Shown here: in pieces, positions 52,637-62,319 of the stretch
How the letters are laid out: each line of letters begins with the position of its first letter
How positions within the stretch are numbered: the first letter of the stretch is position 1
NCBI RefSeq assembly: GCF_002135355.1
Contig: NZ_NEGE01000016.1
Location: 1 to 64,000 of the forward strand
Source: Acinetobacter sp. ANC 4169
GTDB lineage: Bacteria; Pseudomonadota; Gammaproteobacteria; Pseudomonadales; Moraxellaceae
DNA: 64,000 nucleotides
Reading direction: 5' to 3'
Position numbers and translations under genes: made by a program
Notes under the pieces: model-generated
What the model was told of the DNA's origin: nothing
The model's database searches: none
Seen by the model: the letters and a program-made list of their open reading frames with translations, nothing else

Positions 52637-53892
52637 TAACGCCCTACTCCCATATAAGCAAAGCCTTGAGCTTTAACATAGCTTGGGTCATAAATATTTC
52701 GACCATCCAAAATCAGGGGATGCTTCATTATTTTGAGTAAGTCTGAATAATTCGGACTCCAATATTGCTTCCAAGCTGTCAATAAACAAAGCGCATGTGC
52801 ATCTTGAGCAGCCTGATACTGGTCTGTACAGTAAATTAAATCTGAACGCTGTCCATACACTTTTTCAATTTCAGCCAGGGCTTGAGGATCATGTAATTTA
52901 ACCACTACACCTTGCGCCCAAAGCGCTTTCAACATGACATGAATGGGTGACTGTTGGATACGAGCAGTATTTTCTTTAAATGCAGCACCCCAAATGGCGA
53001 CAGTTTTAGCGGCTAAATCGCCATGGTAATAGTTCCATAATTTACGGAATAGAAGTTCTTTTTGCTGTTCGTTAATATCCCATACTTGAGAGAGCAACTG
53101 ACTTTTGGTACCGGTACCTGACACGGTATTGGCCAGGGTTAAGATATCATGGCTAAAATTTTCACCGCCAAAACCTGTACCCGGGTATAAATAAGATGCG
53201 CCAATACGGTTATCTGCGGCCATTCCCTGACGGACATGCTCAATATCAATCCCTAGTTTTTCTGCAACTACAGCTAAGTCATTGATATAACTAATGCGTG
53301 TTGCCAACATGCCTGAAATGCTGAGTTTGGTGAATTCAGCATCGAGTATAGGCATAAATAAATATTGCTGTTCACGCGGGAATAATGGTCTTAATAATTC
53401 TTTGATTTTGATTTGACTGGACTCATAAACACAACCCACAATCAGCTGTTTGGCCTGAACCAGACTTTGTATAGCATTGCCTTCTTGAATAATATCAGGT
53501 AAATAGACCCATTCATCCTGATTGAGAATTTTTTCAAATTTCTCTGTGCCATGCAAACCTAAAGTTGAACCATTAATCATTAATTTAGGATGAATAATGC
53601 TGCGCTGTTTAAGCTCTTTTAAAATCTCAATAGCTTGTACTTCTTCAGTAGGATTAAAACTAAAGAGGTAAGCATCTATATCTAAAGGAATATCATTAAA
53701 GGTGCAGTATTTTAAAAATCCACTTTGTTGCTGCTTATCAAGCAATTGCTTGACTGCTTCATCTTGGGTATAAGCCTGCTCTAAAGTGGGCTTTTTCAGT
53801 AGTTCACACCAAAAAACTTGATGACCACATTCTGCCAATAAAGCTGCCAACACACCGGAGTAAAGGGTTTGTCCAAATACTGCAACTTTCAT
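52636..53892 (-). CDS. ugd: UDP-glucose 6-dehydrogenase family protein (catalytic Cys absent)
   Basis: 418 aa, three-domain UDP-sugar dehydrogenase layout: N-terminal NAD domain, long central helix ([20 protein letters not shown]), C-terminal UDP-binding domain ([18 protein letters not shown]). Position after galU and before gpi is that of ugd in Acinetobacter K loci. However, the segment that should read GFGGxCxxKD is [10 protein letters not shown] (240-249), with Asn at the catalytic Cys position, and the helix Asn four residues after K189 is Ser. The N-terminal loop [10 protein letters not shown] also departs from GxGYVG. It may act differently from classic Ugd or be inactive as a dehydrogenase. 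Confidence 0.8.
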   Translation of the reverse strand: MKVAVFGQTLYSGVLAALLAECGHQVFWCELLKKPTLEQAYTQDEAVKQLLDKQQQSGFLKYCTFNDIPLDIDAYLFSFNPTEEVQAIEILKELKQRSIIHPKLMINGSTLGLHGTEKFEKILNQDEWVYLPDIIQEGNAIQSLVQAKQLIVGCVYESSQIKIKELLRPLFPREQQYLFMPILDAEFTKLSISGMLATRISYINDLAVVAEKLGIDIEHVRQGMAADNRIGASYLYPGTGFGGENFSHDILTLANTVSGTGTKSQLLSQVWDINEQQKELLFRKLWNYYHGDLAAKTVAIWGAAFKENTARIQQSPIHVMLKALWAQGVVVKLHDPQALAEIEKVYGQRSDLIYCTDQYQAAQDAHALCLLTAWKQYWSPNYSDLLKIMKHPLILDGRNIYDPSYVKAQGFAYMGVGR

Positions 53893-53905
53893 AGAAATTC
53901 CTAAT

Positions 53906-54781
53906 TTAAAATTTAAGTTCTTTAATTAAGTCTTTAAATGCCTCACCAAGTTTGGGATGGTCTACACCATAATGTAATACTGCTTTTAGATAACCGAGTT
54001 TGCTGCCACAGTCAAAGGTTTGACCTTTCATACGATAAGCTTCAACGGTTTCTTCACGTTGTAGTTCTGCTATTGCATCGGTCAGTTGAATTTCATTCCC
54101 TGCACCCTTCGGCGTATTTTCCAATAGCTGCATAATCTTGGCAGGTAAGACATAGCGTCCAACCACAGACAAATTAGATGGTGCCGTACCCACAGCAGGT
54201 TTTTCTACAATGCCCTGCATAACAATACTTTTACCTTCTTCCGGTATTGAAGCGACATCCACAATACCATATTGATCGACCAAATGATCAGGCACAGCCT
54301 CGACCATAATTTGTGATGCTTGTGACTGGTTATAATGTTGAATCATCAAGCTTAAATCATTCAGCTCATCAGCGTCCTTCACCAGAACATCTGGTAAAAG
54401 TACTGCAAATGGCTCATTTCCAATAATATCCTTGACACAGAGTACAGCATGGCCCAAGCCCAAAGGCTGTGGCTGACGTACACTCACCACACTGACATGC
54501 GGTGGCAATATTTCTGTAATTTCTTTCAGTAGGTCAAATTTCTTTTTATTTTCTAAAGTCGTTTCCAGTTCAAAATTACGGTCGAAATAGTTTTCAATGG
54601 ATGCTTTTGATGAATGGGTCACCAAGATAATCTGTTCAATGCCTGCCGCGACAGCCTCGCGTACCACATATTCAATTGCAGGACGGTCTACCACTGTCAC
54701 CATTTCTTTAGGAATGGATTTACTGGCAGGTAAAAAACGAGTCCCCAAACCAGCAACCGGGAGAATGGCTTTTTTGATCAT
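53906..54781 (-). CDS. galU: UTP-glucose-1-phosphate uridylyltransferase
   Basis: 291 aa. GLGTRFLPASKSIPKEMV near 11-28, ILVTHSSKASIENYFD near 52-67, GLGHAVLCVKDIIG and LLPDVLVKD are the GalU marks. It makes UDP-glucose for galE, ugd-family proteins and the glycosyltransferases. It follows the initiating sugar transferase by 36 bp. Confidence 0.95.
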   Translation of the reverse strand: MIKKAILPVAGLGTRFLPASKSIPKEMVTVVDRPAIEYVVREAVAAGIEQIILVTHSSKASIENYFDRNFELETTLENKKKFDLLKEITEILPPHVSVVSVRQPQPLGLGHAVLCVKDIIGNEPFAVLLPDVLVKDADELNDLSLMIQHYNQSQASQIMVEAVPDHLVDQYGIVDVASIPEEGKSIVMQGIVEKPAVGTAPSNLSVVGRYVLPAKIMQLLENTPKGAGNEIQLTDAIAELQREETVEAYRMKGQTFDCGSKLGYLKAVLHYGVDHPKLGEAFKDLIKELKF

Positions 54782-54817
54782 AATATTTACAAAATTGAAA
54801 ATGAACAGAAATTTATT

Positions 54818-55441
54818 TTATCCATTTTTAGACAGATGAGTATCTGAAATATGTTTATTCGAAAAACGTTCAGCTCCAACTTCTTGATCAGGAGCATTAA
54901 TACCTTCTTTGGTGAACATCACTTTAACGGTTTTAAACATGATTTTAGAATCAAGCCAAATAGAAGATTGATCGACATATTGCACATCTAATTCAAATTT
55001 TTCTTCCCAAGACAGGTTATTACGCCCACTGACCTGAGCGAGTCCCGTCATTCCCGGCCGAACTTCATGGCGACGCATTTGCTCAGGAGTATAATGTTCC
55101 AAAAAATCTTTCATTTGCGGACGAGGACCCACAATACTCATATCCCCCTTTAATACATTTATAAGCTGCGGCATTTCATCTAGGCTAGTTGAACGTAATT
55201 TTTGTCCAAAAGGAGTAATCCGCTGATCATCAGGTAAAGGGTTTCCGTCTTTATCCAAAGCATCTTTCATTGAACGGAACTTGATCATCTTGAAAAGTTT
55301 TGCATTCTTTCCAGGCCGCTCTTGATAAAAGAAAATTGGTGAACCTAAATTTTTACGGACTTTATAAGCCACCCAAAGGAAAATTGGACTCAACAGAGCT
55401 AATGCTGTTAAAGCTATTAAAAAATCAATTAAACGTTTCAT
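54818..55441 (-). CDS. Initiating undecaprenyl-phosphate sugar-phosphate transferase (Itr/PglC type)
   Basis: 207 aa, the short PglC/WbaP-C type: one re-entrant membrane helix near 5-25 (FLIALTALALLSPIFLWVAY), then YQERPGKNAKLFKMIKFRSM, RITPFGQKLRSTSLDEMPQL and GDMSIVGPRPQMKDF. VRPGMTGLAQVSGRN completes the signature. It puts the first sugar on undecaprenyl phosphate to start each capsule repeat. In Acinetobacter K loci it is called itr; the sugar cannot be read off here. Confidence 0.9.
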   Translation of the reverse strand: MKRLIDFLIALTALALLSPIFLWVAYKVRKNLGSPIFFYQERPGKNAKLFKMIKFRSMKDALDKDGNPLPDDQRITPFGQKLRSTSLDEMPQLINVLKGDMSIVGPRPQMKDFLEHYTPEQMRRHEVRPGMTGLAQVSGRNNLSWEEKFELDVQYVDQSSIWLDSKIMFKTVKVMFTKEGINAPDQEVGAERFSNKHISDTHLSKNG

Positions 55442-55604
55442 TTATATAACCTTAATTATCCTTATTTAGTCCTTAAAGAAGTTCTAAAATTAAAATTATT
55501 CAATACTTATTACTACAATAATCTTTATAAAGACATCCAGATTTTAAACACTTTCTATGAAAAGTATTATATCTTGAAATTACTTACTTTAAACCTGAAT
55601 TTAC
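55442..55604. other. Gap within the capsule cluster
   Basis: About 160 bp, very AT-rich, between the glycosyltransferase and initiating transferase genes, where all other neighbours overlap or nearly touch. It may hold an internal promoter or mark the border of a swapped cassette. I see no gene or terminator. Confidence 0.4.
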
Positions 55605-56726
55605 TTAAATCATAGAAATCAGCTTTTCAACTGTAACATCTCGTAAGTATTCAGATTTTATTTTTTCTCTGTTTTTTACGCATAATTGCCGATATTTACC
55701 ATTTTCTTGGATATGCTGAATTTCACACTTCAATGCCTGAATATTGCAGGGAGCTATTAAAGAAACATTTTGAAAGCTTTCTAGGGTTTTTCCAGCTACA
55801 CCAACGCCACCATATAAAATATATTTTCCGGTAGATAAATATTCATATAACTTAGAAGGCATAGCAGTGGAGAATTCTGGGGTCAATTGTGCATATAGAA
55901 CATCGGACTGATTATATATTTCTAAAAGTTCCTCAAACTGACAACGTCCCAAGAAGTTTAAATTTGGTTGGTTAAGATTCGCTAATTTATTTATTCTTTC
56001 AAAATCTGTACCAGCACCAACAATATTAAATTGAACATGTGGTAACAGTTTACTTGTTTCTACCAGGGTTGATAAGTCTTGTGCCAAACCTACATTACCA
56101 ATATAAGTTACGGTAAATTGATTAGAACGATTCGGCTGGATATGACTTAACTTTTCAAAAACTGAAAGCGAAACCCCATTTGGAACTTTAACAATTAATC
56201 CAGAGTTAGAGATATTTTTAGACACATAATCAAATTCATGATTATTGGTCACACTGATAATATCAAACTTCTTTAAATTAGCTAAAGCGCTTTGAGTAAA
56301 AACTTTTTTAGCAATTCTATTAACCAATGACTTTTGATCTAGATACTCCCAGCTTAAATCGCGGATATCTAAAATTTTGGTTTTTCCCGATTTAAGTAAA
56401 AAGCTTAAATGCAGTAAAAACATTGATGGGATGGTGATTAAATTTACATCACAATTGAGTTCATTGGCTTTATTTAATGCCAGTGAAGCTATTTTCATTT
56501 CCAAAAAAGCACGTTTAATAAAAGATGGAATCTTGGTATCAATAAATGGAATTTTGAAATGTTTGAAGCGCTCATGTTCCAGTAAATTAAATGCCTCACC
56601 ATCCATAGAAATCAATTTAACTTGATGTCCAGCCGCTATAGATGAATTTACAAAACTGAGAACTCTGTTTCTGGATGCATTTTCATTTTCGAGACTATTG
56701 GCACTAATAATACATATATTTGACAT
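55605..56726 (-). CDS. Family 4-like glycosyltransferase
   Basis: 373 aa from ATG 56726 (MSNICIISANSLE); the frame extends upstream into the neighbouring gene and is not used. GT-B fold: the C-terminal half has VTYIGNVGLAQDLSTLVE near 206-223, FNIVGAGTDFERI, and the donor segment TPEFSTAMPSKLYEYLSTGK with ExxxxG-like layout. It resembles WbuB-type enzymes that add L-FucNAc, but the sugar is uncertain. It starts 2 bases after the heparinase-like stop. Confidence 0.85.
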   Translation of the reverse strand: MSNICIISANSLENENASRNRVLSFVNSSIAAGHQVKLISMDGEAFNLLEHERFKHFKIPFIDTKIPSFIKRAFLEMKIASLALNKANELNCDVNLITIPSMFLLHLSFLLKSGKTKILDIRDLSWEYLDQKSLVNRIAKKVFTQSALANLKKFDIISVTNNHEFDYVSKNISNSGLIVKVPNGVSLSVFEKLSHIQPNRSNQFTVTYIGNVGLAQDLSTLVETSKLLPHVQFNIVGAGTDFERINKLANLNQPNLNFLGRCQFEELLEIYNQSDVLYAQLTPEFSTAMPSKLYEYLSTGKYILYGGVGVAGKTLESFQNVSLIAPCNIQALKCEIQHIQENGKYRQLCVKNREKIKSEYLRDVTVEKLISMI

Positions 56727-56727
56727 T

Positions 56728-58362
56728 TTAAAGACCTGTATCTCTGCAAGAAATTGACATCTCATAATTATTTGATAATAAATTTATTTTCAAACAAGTA
56801 TTTGAAATTGATTTACCAAACTCAGGATGCCAATACCTATCTATAAGCATAGTATCAATATCACCTTGTAGTCGAATATCAATGATGTGATCATTTAATT
56901 CACATACAAAATCATGATTTGATTCTTGTCTTATTTTCACATCGGGATGAAAATGAATATATGAAATTGCAGAATCAAACTGTCCTAATAAATTATCTTT
57001 TAAAATAATTTGGTTATCTTGAAAGTCTACAGCACGGTTATGAACAACCCCAGTTAAACTCTTATAAGATGCTGAAAAATCCAAGATTCTATTATCATGG
57101 TAATGGATTGTATTTAATTTAGGGCTTACCCTTCTCGCAACTCTAAAGCCAGACCAAATTTCACTGGAATTTTGCTGATCAATCTCAATAGTATTATGGG
57201 CAGATGTTCCGCGCTGATATAACCTTTCAGTACCTAATCCGTATTGAGATATCCCGGAATTTACGATAAATCTTGAACCCAATATACTTAATTCAAAACT
57301 CAGCGTATCTGCATGAGCATGTCCTGGCTGATAACTTGGCCCAACTTCAGCAACATCAATAATAAATTTATAAGCCTCACGTTCAACAGAGATATAACCA
57401 CTGTCAGTTAAACTGGCATCTCTAATACCTGTTATCTCAATATTTATTTTTAAATTTTCAGCATAATGGGATAAATTTTCATAAGTCGATGCAATACCAA
57501 ATGCAGCATCATTAAAAAAAGAAATCTCGCCGTCTGGATGGGATAAATATTTAAGCCACTCAAGCATCTTTTGAATTTTATTTTTCAAATGTTCTTTATC
57601 TAGTAATTCCGTGTTTGCATAACAAATAACGACTAATTGATAGATATCTAAGAGATCTTCTAAAAAAATGGCATGATACATTGGCGTTAATTCAAAATTT
57701 GCACCATCAGCTAGAACTTGTTCATCAATTTCTTTTTTATAAATTTTCAATCCTAAATCTAGCCATTTTTTCGATTCTGAAGTATCAAAAAACATTCCTG
57801 CAAAAATTAGTGCTTTCGCATTCGCAAATAGATGGTTAGCGAGAATATGCCACTCAACCGTTTTTGATAAATGCTCAGCTTGTAAGGCTAGGCTCTGTAA
57901 TTGAAGTTCATTTAGTCTATTACCCTGTAATGACCACTTCACCCAGTTCACAATTCTTAAAGAATTTGGATAAGGCTCCCAAGCGTTGCCTGAAGAATAG
58001 GGATTTTCAGCAATCCATTTATGAATTAAATCAGTATGCCAATCTTTACGATCTATTGCATTTTCCGCATTTAAATCATCAAAATAATGCAGGTTGTATA
58101 ACCATAATTTTTCTTGCTGCGTCGTATTCCAATCCTCAGCCGTATTTAACTGACCTAGATGATTTAAAAATACAAACTGTGTTGGACTGAGCATACTAAT
58201 AGGCTTGGCTATTGTATTTTCCCAATTTTGTGCGAGCTTTTTAAGCTGAGTATTAAATACGGTTTGCTTGGTTTTTGGTTTAAGTAAAAGATAGTGCAGC
58301 CGATAAAACAACTGCACAAATTTTAAATATTTAATAGTATGAATTAATTTTAGTAGTTTCAT
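56728..58362 (-). CDS. Heparinase II/III-like (alginate lyase fold) protein
   Basis: 544 aa, no signal peptide. N-terminal (alpha/alpha) toroid domain (about 30-320; NPYSSGNAWEPYPNSLRIVNW) and a C-terminal beta domain with the Hepar_II_III motif GPSYQPGHAHADTLSFELS near 339-357. These folds cleave uronic-acid polysaccharides. A cytoplasmic copy in a capsule synthesis cluster is not a classic secreted lyase; such genes accompany the two-domain dehydrogenase upstream in other sugar clusters. Its role in capsule building is unknown. Confidence 0.82.
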   Translation of the reverse strand: MKLLKLIHTIKYLKFVQLFYRLHYLLLKPKTKQTVFNTQLKKLAQNWENTIAKPISMLSPTQFVFLNHLGQLNTAEDWNTTQQEKLWLYNLHYFDDLNAENAIDRKDWHTDLIHKWIAENPYSSGNAWEPYPNSLRIVNWVKWSLQGNRLNELQLQSLALQAEHLSKTVEWHILANHLFANAKALIFAGMFFDTSESKKWLDLGLKIYKKEIDEQVLADGANFELTPMYHAIFLEDLLDIYQLVVICYANTELLDKEHLKNKIQKMLEWLKYLSHPDGEISFFNDAAFGIASTYENLSHYAENLKINIEITGIRDASLTDSGYISVEREAYKFIIDVAEVGPSYQPGHAHADTLSFELSILGSRFIVNSGISQYGLGTERLYQRGTSAHNTIEIDQQNSSEIWSGFRVARRVSPKLNTIHYHDNRILDFSASYKSLTGVVHNRAVDFQDNQIILKDNLLGQFDSAISYIHFHPDVKIRQESNHDFVCELNDHIIDIRLQGDIDTMLIDRYWHPEFGKSISNTCLKINLLSNNYEMSISCRDTGL

Positions 58363-58374
58363 AGCAAATAAAGC

Positions 58375-60516
58375 TTAAGCCTGCTTTTCTCTCAGTAATT
58401 GCGCTGCTTGAATTGTGACTCTTGCAACTTCTAAAATTTCCTCTAGAGGAATTGGAGTGCTTTGGCCTTTTTCAATTGCTTCAACAAAAGCTTTGGTGCA
58501 ATTTTCCTGACCCTTATCTTGGCTCCATAGATTCATTTTCTTGAATCCAGACCATCCATAACCTGTCATTTTTCTAAAGTTATCTAATTGAAGAACCTTG
58601 CCACCAGTGAAGACTTCAATTCGTTCTTTTGGAAATGCATTAGACCCATTCGCTAAATAGAAAATTGTACCAAATGAACCATCTTCAAAGGCTAAGGTAA
58701 TACAAGCTTTATCTTCAACCAAGTCATGATCAAATTGCGTTCCCATACCTTGTACTTGGTAATTGACAATTTTTGAACCTGCAAGGAATCGCATTAAATC
58801 AATAAAGTGGCAGGCCTCACCAATAATGCGACCACCACCTATTTCAGGATCCTGAGTCCAATGATCTACTGGTATAGCACCTGCATTCATGGTCATGATA
58901 AATGTTTTAGGCTGTTTTACTGTTGCTAACAGCTGCTTCATTTTTTGAATTTGTGGTGAGAAACGACGGTTAAAACCAACCATTAAATGAGGTTTAGCCG
59001 TAGACGAATTAGATTGATAGAAATCTTCAATAGCATCTACATCTGCTAAATTTAATGCTAGCGGCTTTTCCACGAAAACATTTTTATTCGCATTCAATGC
59101 GTCCAGAACAAATTTTGCATGTGTGTTATGACGCGTTGCAATAATACAGGTGTTAATTTCACTATTTTGCCAAATATCATTTAGTTCTGATGAGGCAATT
59201 TTGAAGCCAGCCTTCTCACCATGAATTACACTATTCACGCCACTTGCAGTCACAATAGTATGCAAATTCACATTGGTTTTCTTAAATGCCGGAATGAGTA
59301 CACGTGACGCATAGTTACCAGCACCAATACAACCCAAAGTAACCTTAGCAACTGAGTTCAATTGATAGTTCGGTAAATCTAAACGTTTGAAATGTCTATT
59401 TTCAACCTGATGTTCGTATTGTAGAACAATACCTAAACTATCGCGTACATTGGTAAGTACTTCATATGCTGCAACTGCATCTTCAAATTTGAATCGATGA
59501 CTCACCAATGTTTCAACATCTAAAGCACCCGATGCCATCATATCCAAAACGGCAACAAAGTTACGCTGCTCTGTCCAACGAACAAAACCGATTGGATAAT
59601 CATTACCTTTCGCTTCATAGAATTCATCATAGCGACCTGGGCCATATGAACACGAAACCTGGAAGCTTAATTCTTTTTCATAAAAATCAGCACGGTTTAA
59701 TTCCAAGCCTACAACACCAACAAGAATAATACGGCCACGTTGACGACACATTAATGCTGCTTGGTGTACAGGATCATTTGACTTAGTCGAGGCGGTAATA
59801 ATTACGCCATCCACACCCAAACCACGTGCAAATACTTCTGCCACTGTTACTGGATCTTGACCTAAAGCAGGATTACAAATCTCAGCTCCATATTTTTTTG
59901 CCAGTTCTAGTTTTTTTTGATCAAAATCGACAGCTAAAACGCGACACCCATTTGCTTTAAGTAATTGAATTGCCATTAGGCCAATAAGACCAGCCCCAAT
60001 AACAACAAAACTCTCCCCTAAAGTCGGCTGTGCCAAACGGATACCTTGTAAAGCAATTGCACCTAATACGGTAAAACTTGCCGCTTCATCAGACACATTA
60101 TCTGGAATTTTTGCACATAAGTTTTTAGGTACTTTAACTACGTCAGCATGGTGACCATTCGAAACAACTCGATCACCAATTTTAAAACCCTCAACCTGTT
60201 TACCAATATCTTGAATGATACCTACATTACAGTATCCTAGAGGTAATGGTTGGTTCAATTTAGATTGAACAGCTTCATAAGTAGTAAGCAGACCGTCAGT
60301 TTTAACCTTATCAAGTACCATACGTACTTTTTCGGGTTGTTGGCGTGCTTTATCAATAACATTTGCTTTACCAAAATCAACAAGCATACGTTCCGTACCA
60401 GCAGAAATAAGAGAAATACTGGTAGAGATAATAAGGTGACCTGTACTTATTTGAGGAGATGGGGCTTCAACAATTGAAGTTCCGCCTTTAGATAAATCTT
60501 GAAAAATTTGTTTCAA
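58375..60516 (-). CDS. Two-domain oxidoreductase: Zn-alcohol dehydrogenase plus Gfo/Idh/MocA
   Basis: 713 aa. Residues 1-370 are a medium-chain dehydrogenase: PLGYCNVGIIQDIG, GDRVVSNGHHADVV, SFVVIGAGLIGLMAIQLL. Residues about 390-713 are a Gfo/Idh/MocA domain: TLGCIGAGNYASRVLIPAF, then FVEKPLALNLADVDAI and GFNRRFSPQIQ. The fusion is a known but little-studied type in polysaccharide clusters, often next to heparinase-like genes as here. It probably makes or remodels a nucleotide sugar by oxidation and reduction. It overlaps wzy by 4 bases. Confidence 0.85.
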   Translation of the reverse strand: MKQIFQDLSKGGTSIVEAPSPQISTGHLIISTSISLISAGTERMLVDFGKANVIDKARQQPEKVRMVLDKVKTDGLLTTYEAVQSKLNQPLPLGYCNVGIIQDIGKQVEGFKIGDRVVSNGHHADVVKVPKNLCAKIPDNVSDEAASFTVLGAIALQGIRLAQPTLGESFVVIGAGLIGLMAIQLLKANGCRVLAVDFDQKKLELAKKYGAEICNPALGQDPVTVAEVFARGLGVDGVIITASTKSNDPVHQAALMCRQRGRIILVGVVGLELNRADFYEKELSFQVSCSYGPGRYDEFYEAKGNDYPIGFVRWTEQRNFVAVLDMMASGALDVETLVSHRFKFEDAVAAYEVLTNVRDSLGIVLQYEHQVENRHFKRLDLPNYQLNSVAKVTLGCIGAGNYASRVLIPAFKKTNVNLHTIVTASGVNSVIHGEKAGFKIASSELNDIWQNSEINTCIIATRHNTHAKFVLDALNANKNVFVEKPLALNLADVDAIEDFYQSNSSTAKPHLMVGFNRRFSPQIQKMKQLLATVKQPKTFIMTMNAGAIPVDHWTQDPEIGGGRIIGEACHFIDLMRFLAGSKIVNYQVQGMGTQFDHDLVEDKACITLAFEDGSFGTIFYLANGSNAFPKERIEVFTGGKVLQLDNFRKMTGYGWSGFKKMNLWSQDKGQENCTKAFVEAIEKGQSTPIPLEEILEVARVTIQAAQLLREKQA

Positions 60517-61811
60517 CTTTTTCTCCGAATGCTAAAAATGATTAATCCAAATAATAATGGAAATAAAGTAAAAATAGTTCTAGAGAAAAACCCTAAAAAC
60601 TCTGCATAAAAAAATTGGCTACAAAATAGAACCATTAAATAAATATAAATAATTTTAAAAAATAAATTGTTTTTATCTTTTAAATAAGTAAAACATATAC
60701 ATAAAAACAGTCCAGTACTAAAAGAAGCCAAAAGACTGATGAAAACACCATAGTTCATTAATAGTTCAGTAACAAAACCTGTTGTTAATGATGAGTTACC
60801 TTCCTGCCCCAAAACATAACTGCCTGGATAAATCATATTTTTTAATTCAGGACCAGCCCCATAAGGTTTATCTATCCACAGGGCTCTTGGAATAAAGTTA
60901 CTAAAACCAGCTAGATATGTCTTTCCAAGTAAAATTTGATATTGATTTGAAAGTAACCACACTATATTTTCGTGATTTCCAAAAGCACCATTTAAAGAGT
61001 TAATTAAACCATAATTATCATTATGAGAGATTTCAGATGAAGTTATTTCTTTTCTATATTTACCAATTAAATACAATATATAAATACAGAAAAATGGAAA
61101 TATAATTTTAAATGTATATTTAAAATTAATTTTAAAATCTCGACAAGAAAGATAGATTGAAAATAGTAGAAAAAATAGAATAAATAATGAATTTCGATTA
61201 CTATTAATAGAATAATAAACAGCAGAGTAAATAAAAATCAAAAGAAATAATAATAAATAAACTTTATTATTTCGCATTAAATATGAGAAAAAAACAAGCA
61301 TACAAGATATATATATCCAATGTGGAAATAAAACCTTAATACCTTGTCCATAGGCAAATGAAATTCTATCTCTTAAATAAACATCCACTCCCATAGATAA
61401 AATTTGAATAATATTTTGATAAGAATAGTAAAAACCTACTGCAAAAATTAGCAATGCATAAAATATTAAATATTTATAGTTAAAATAGGTAATATTAAAA
61501 TCTTTAATATTAAAAAATATAGGATTATTAATATTTTTATTAAATAGAATAAAACCCAAATTAAATAAAAAATATACTAAAAATGAAAAAAACATGGAGA
61601 TTGAGTATATTAAAGATTCATATTCATTTTGATATCTAAAAAAACCATAATACCACTGTAACACTGGCATAAAAATATGAATTAAAATAAAAAAGATAGT
61701 ACTTACACCATGAGGTGTAAGAAAAATATATTTTATTCCATATTTATTTAAACCTGGCTTTAAAAAAGCCAAGGCCACAGAAAATAATAATAATGCAGAA
61801 ATATAAATCAT
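60513..61811 (-). CDS. wzy: Capsule repeat-unit polymerase Wzy
   Basis: 432 aa, very hydrophobic with about 11 membrane segments and a large external loop (about 265-345, including NGAFGNHENIVWLLSNQYQ and the FIPRALWIDKPYGAGPELKN stretch). This is the O-antigen polymerase/oligosaccharide repeat layout; FIPRALWxxKP is a common Wzy-like motif. It joins lipid-linked repeats in the periplasm. It is strongly AT-rich, as usual for wzy. Confidence 0.83.
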   Translation of the reverse strand: MIYISALLLFSVALAFLKPGLNKYGIKYIFLTPHGVSTIFFILIHIFMPVLQWYYGFFRYQNEYESLIYSISMFFSFLVYFLFNLGFILFNKNINNPIFFNIKDFNITYFNYKYLIFYALLIFAVGFYYSYQNIIQILSMGVDVYLRDRISFAYGQGIKVLFPHWIYISCMLVFFSYLMRNNKVYLLLFLLIFIYSAVYYSINSNRNSLFILFFLLFSIYLSCRDFKINFKYTFKIIFPFFCIYILYLIGKYRKEITSSEISHNDNYGLINSLNGAFGNHENIVWLLSNQYQILLGKTYLAGFSNFIPRALWIDKPYGAGPELKNMIYPGSYVLGQEGNSSLTTGFVTELLMNYGVFISLLASFSTGLFLCICFTYLKDKNNLFFKIIYIYLMVLFCSQFFYAEFLGFFSRTIFTLFPLLFGLIIFSIRRKS

Positions 61812-62317
61812 TTTAATTCATTTATATTTAAGTTTTTCTTTAGGTATTCTCTAGAATCCCCAATAATTTGGCCAGGACTACCAGCATAAATTGAAAAATC
61901 TGGTATTTTTCCTCGAACCACTGTACCTGCAGCAATAATACAACCTTTTCCAATTTGACAACCAGGCATTAAAATAGTCCCTGTTCCAATAAAGCTATAA
62001 TCGCCTATTTTTACCGATCTAATTTTTCCAATCGGTTTTTCTTGAGGAATATCAAATGCCTTGGCTACAGTATGTAAGGACCAATCATGTGTCAAAACTC
62101 TAATATAACTTGACATAGTAACCTGATTACCAATTTCAATTAGGCCGTAATTTGTTCCATCAAACCAAATTTTAGAAGAGAGATAATTAGGCTTACCATT
62201 GAAAATAACTCCCCATTTTTTTAGAAAATAATAATTTACTTTGGTCGCATATCTCGGCTTTAATGATCCAAAAGTTTTCATTGCGAGAAAATATAAAATC
62301 TTGCTCAATTTATTCAT
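61808..62317 (-). CDS. Hexapeptide-repeat acyltransferase (WbbJ-like)
   Basis: 169 aa. Left-handed beta helix: EIGNQVTMSSYIRVLTHDWS, then RSVKIGDYSFIGTGTIL, QIGKGCIIAAGTVVRG and FSIYAGSPGQIIG. HDWSLH holds the probable catalytic histidine. It should O-acetylate a sugar of the capsule repeat. It overlaps wzy by 4 bases and starts 2 bases after the next glycosyltransferase stop. Confidence 0.85.
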   Translation of the reverse strand: MNKLSKILYFLAMKTFGSLKPRYATKVNYYFLKKWGVIFNGKPNYLSSKIWFDGTNYGLIEIGNQVTMSSYIRVLTHDWSLHTVAKAFDIPQEKPIGKIRSVKIGDYSFIGTGTILMPGCQIGKGCIIAAGTVVRGKIPDFSIYAGSPGQIIGDSREYLKKNLNINELK

Positions 62318-62319
62318 TT

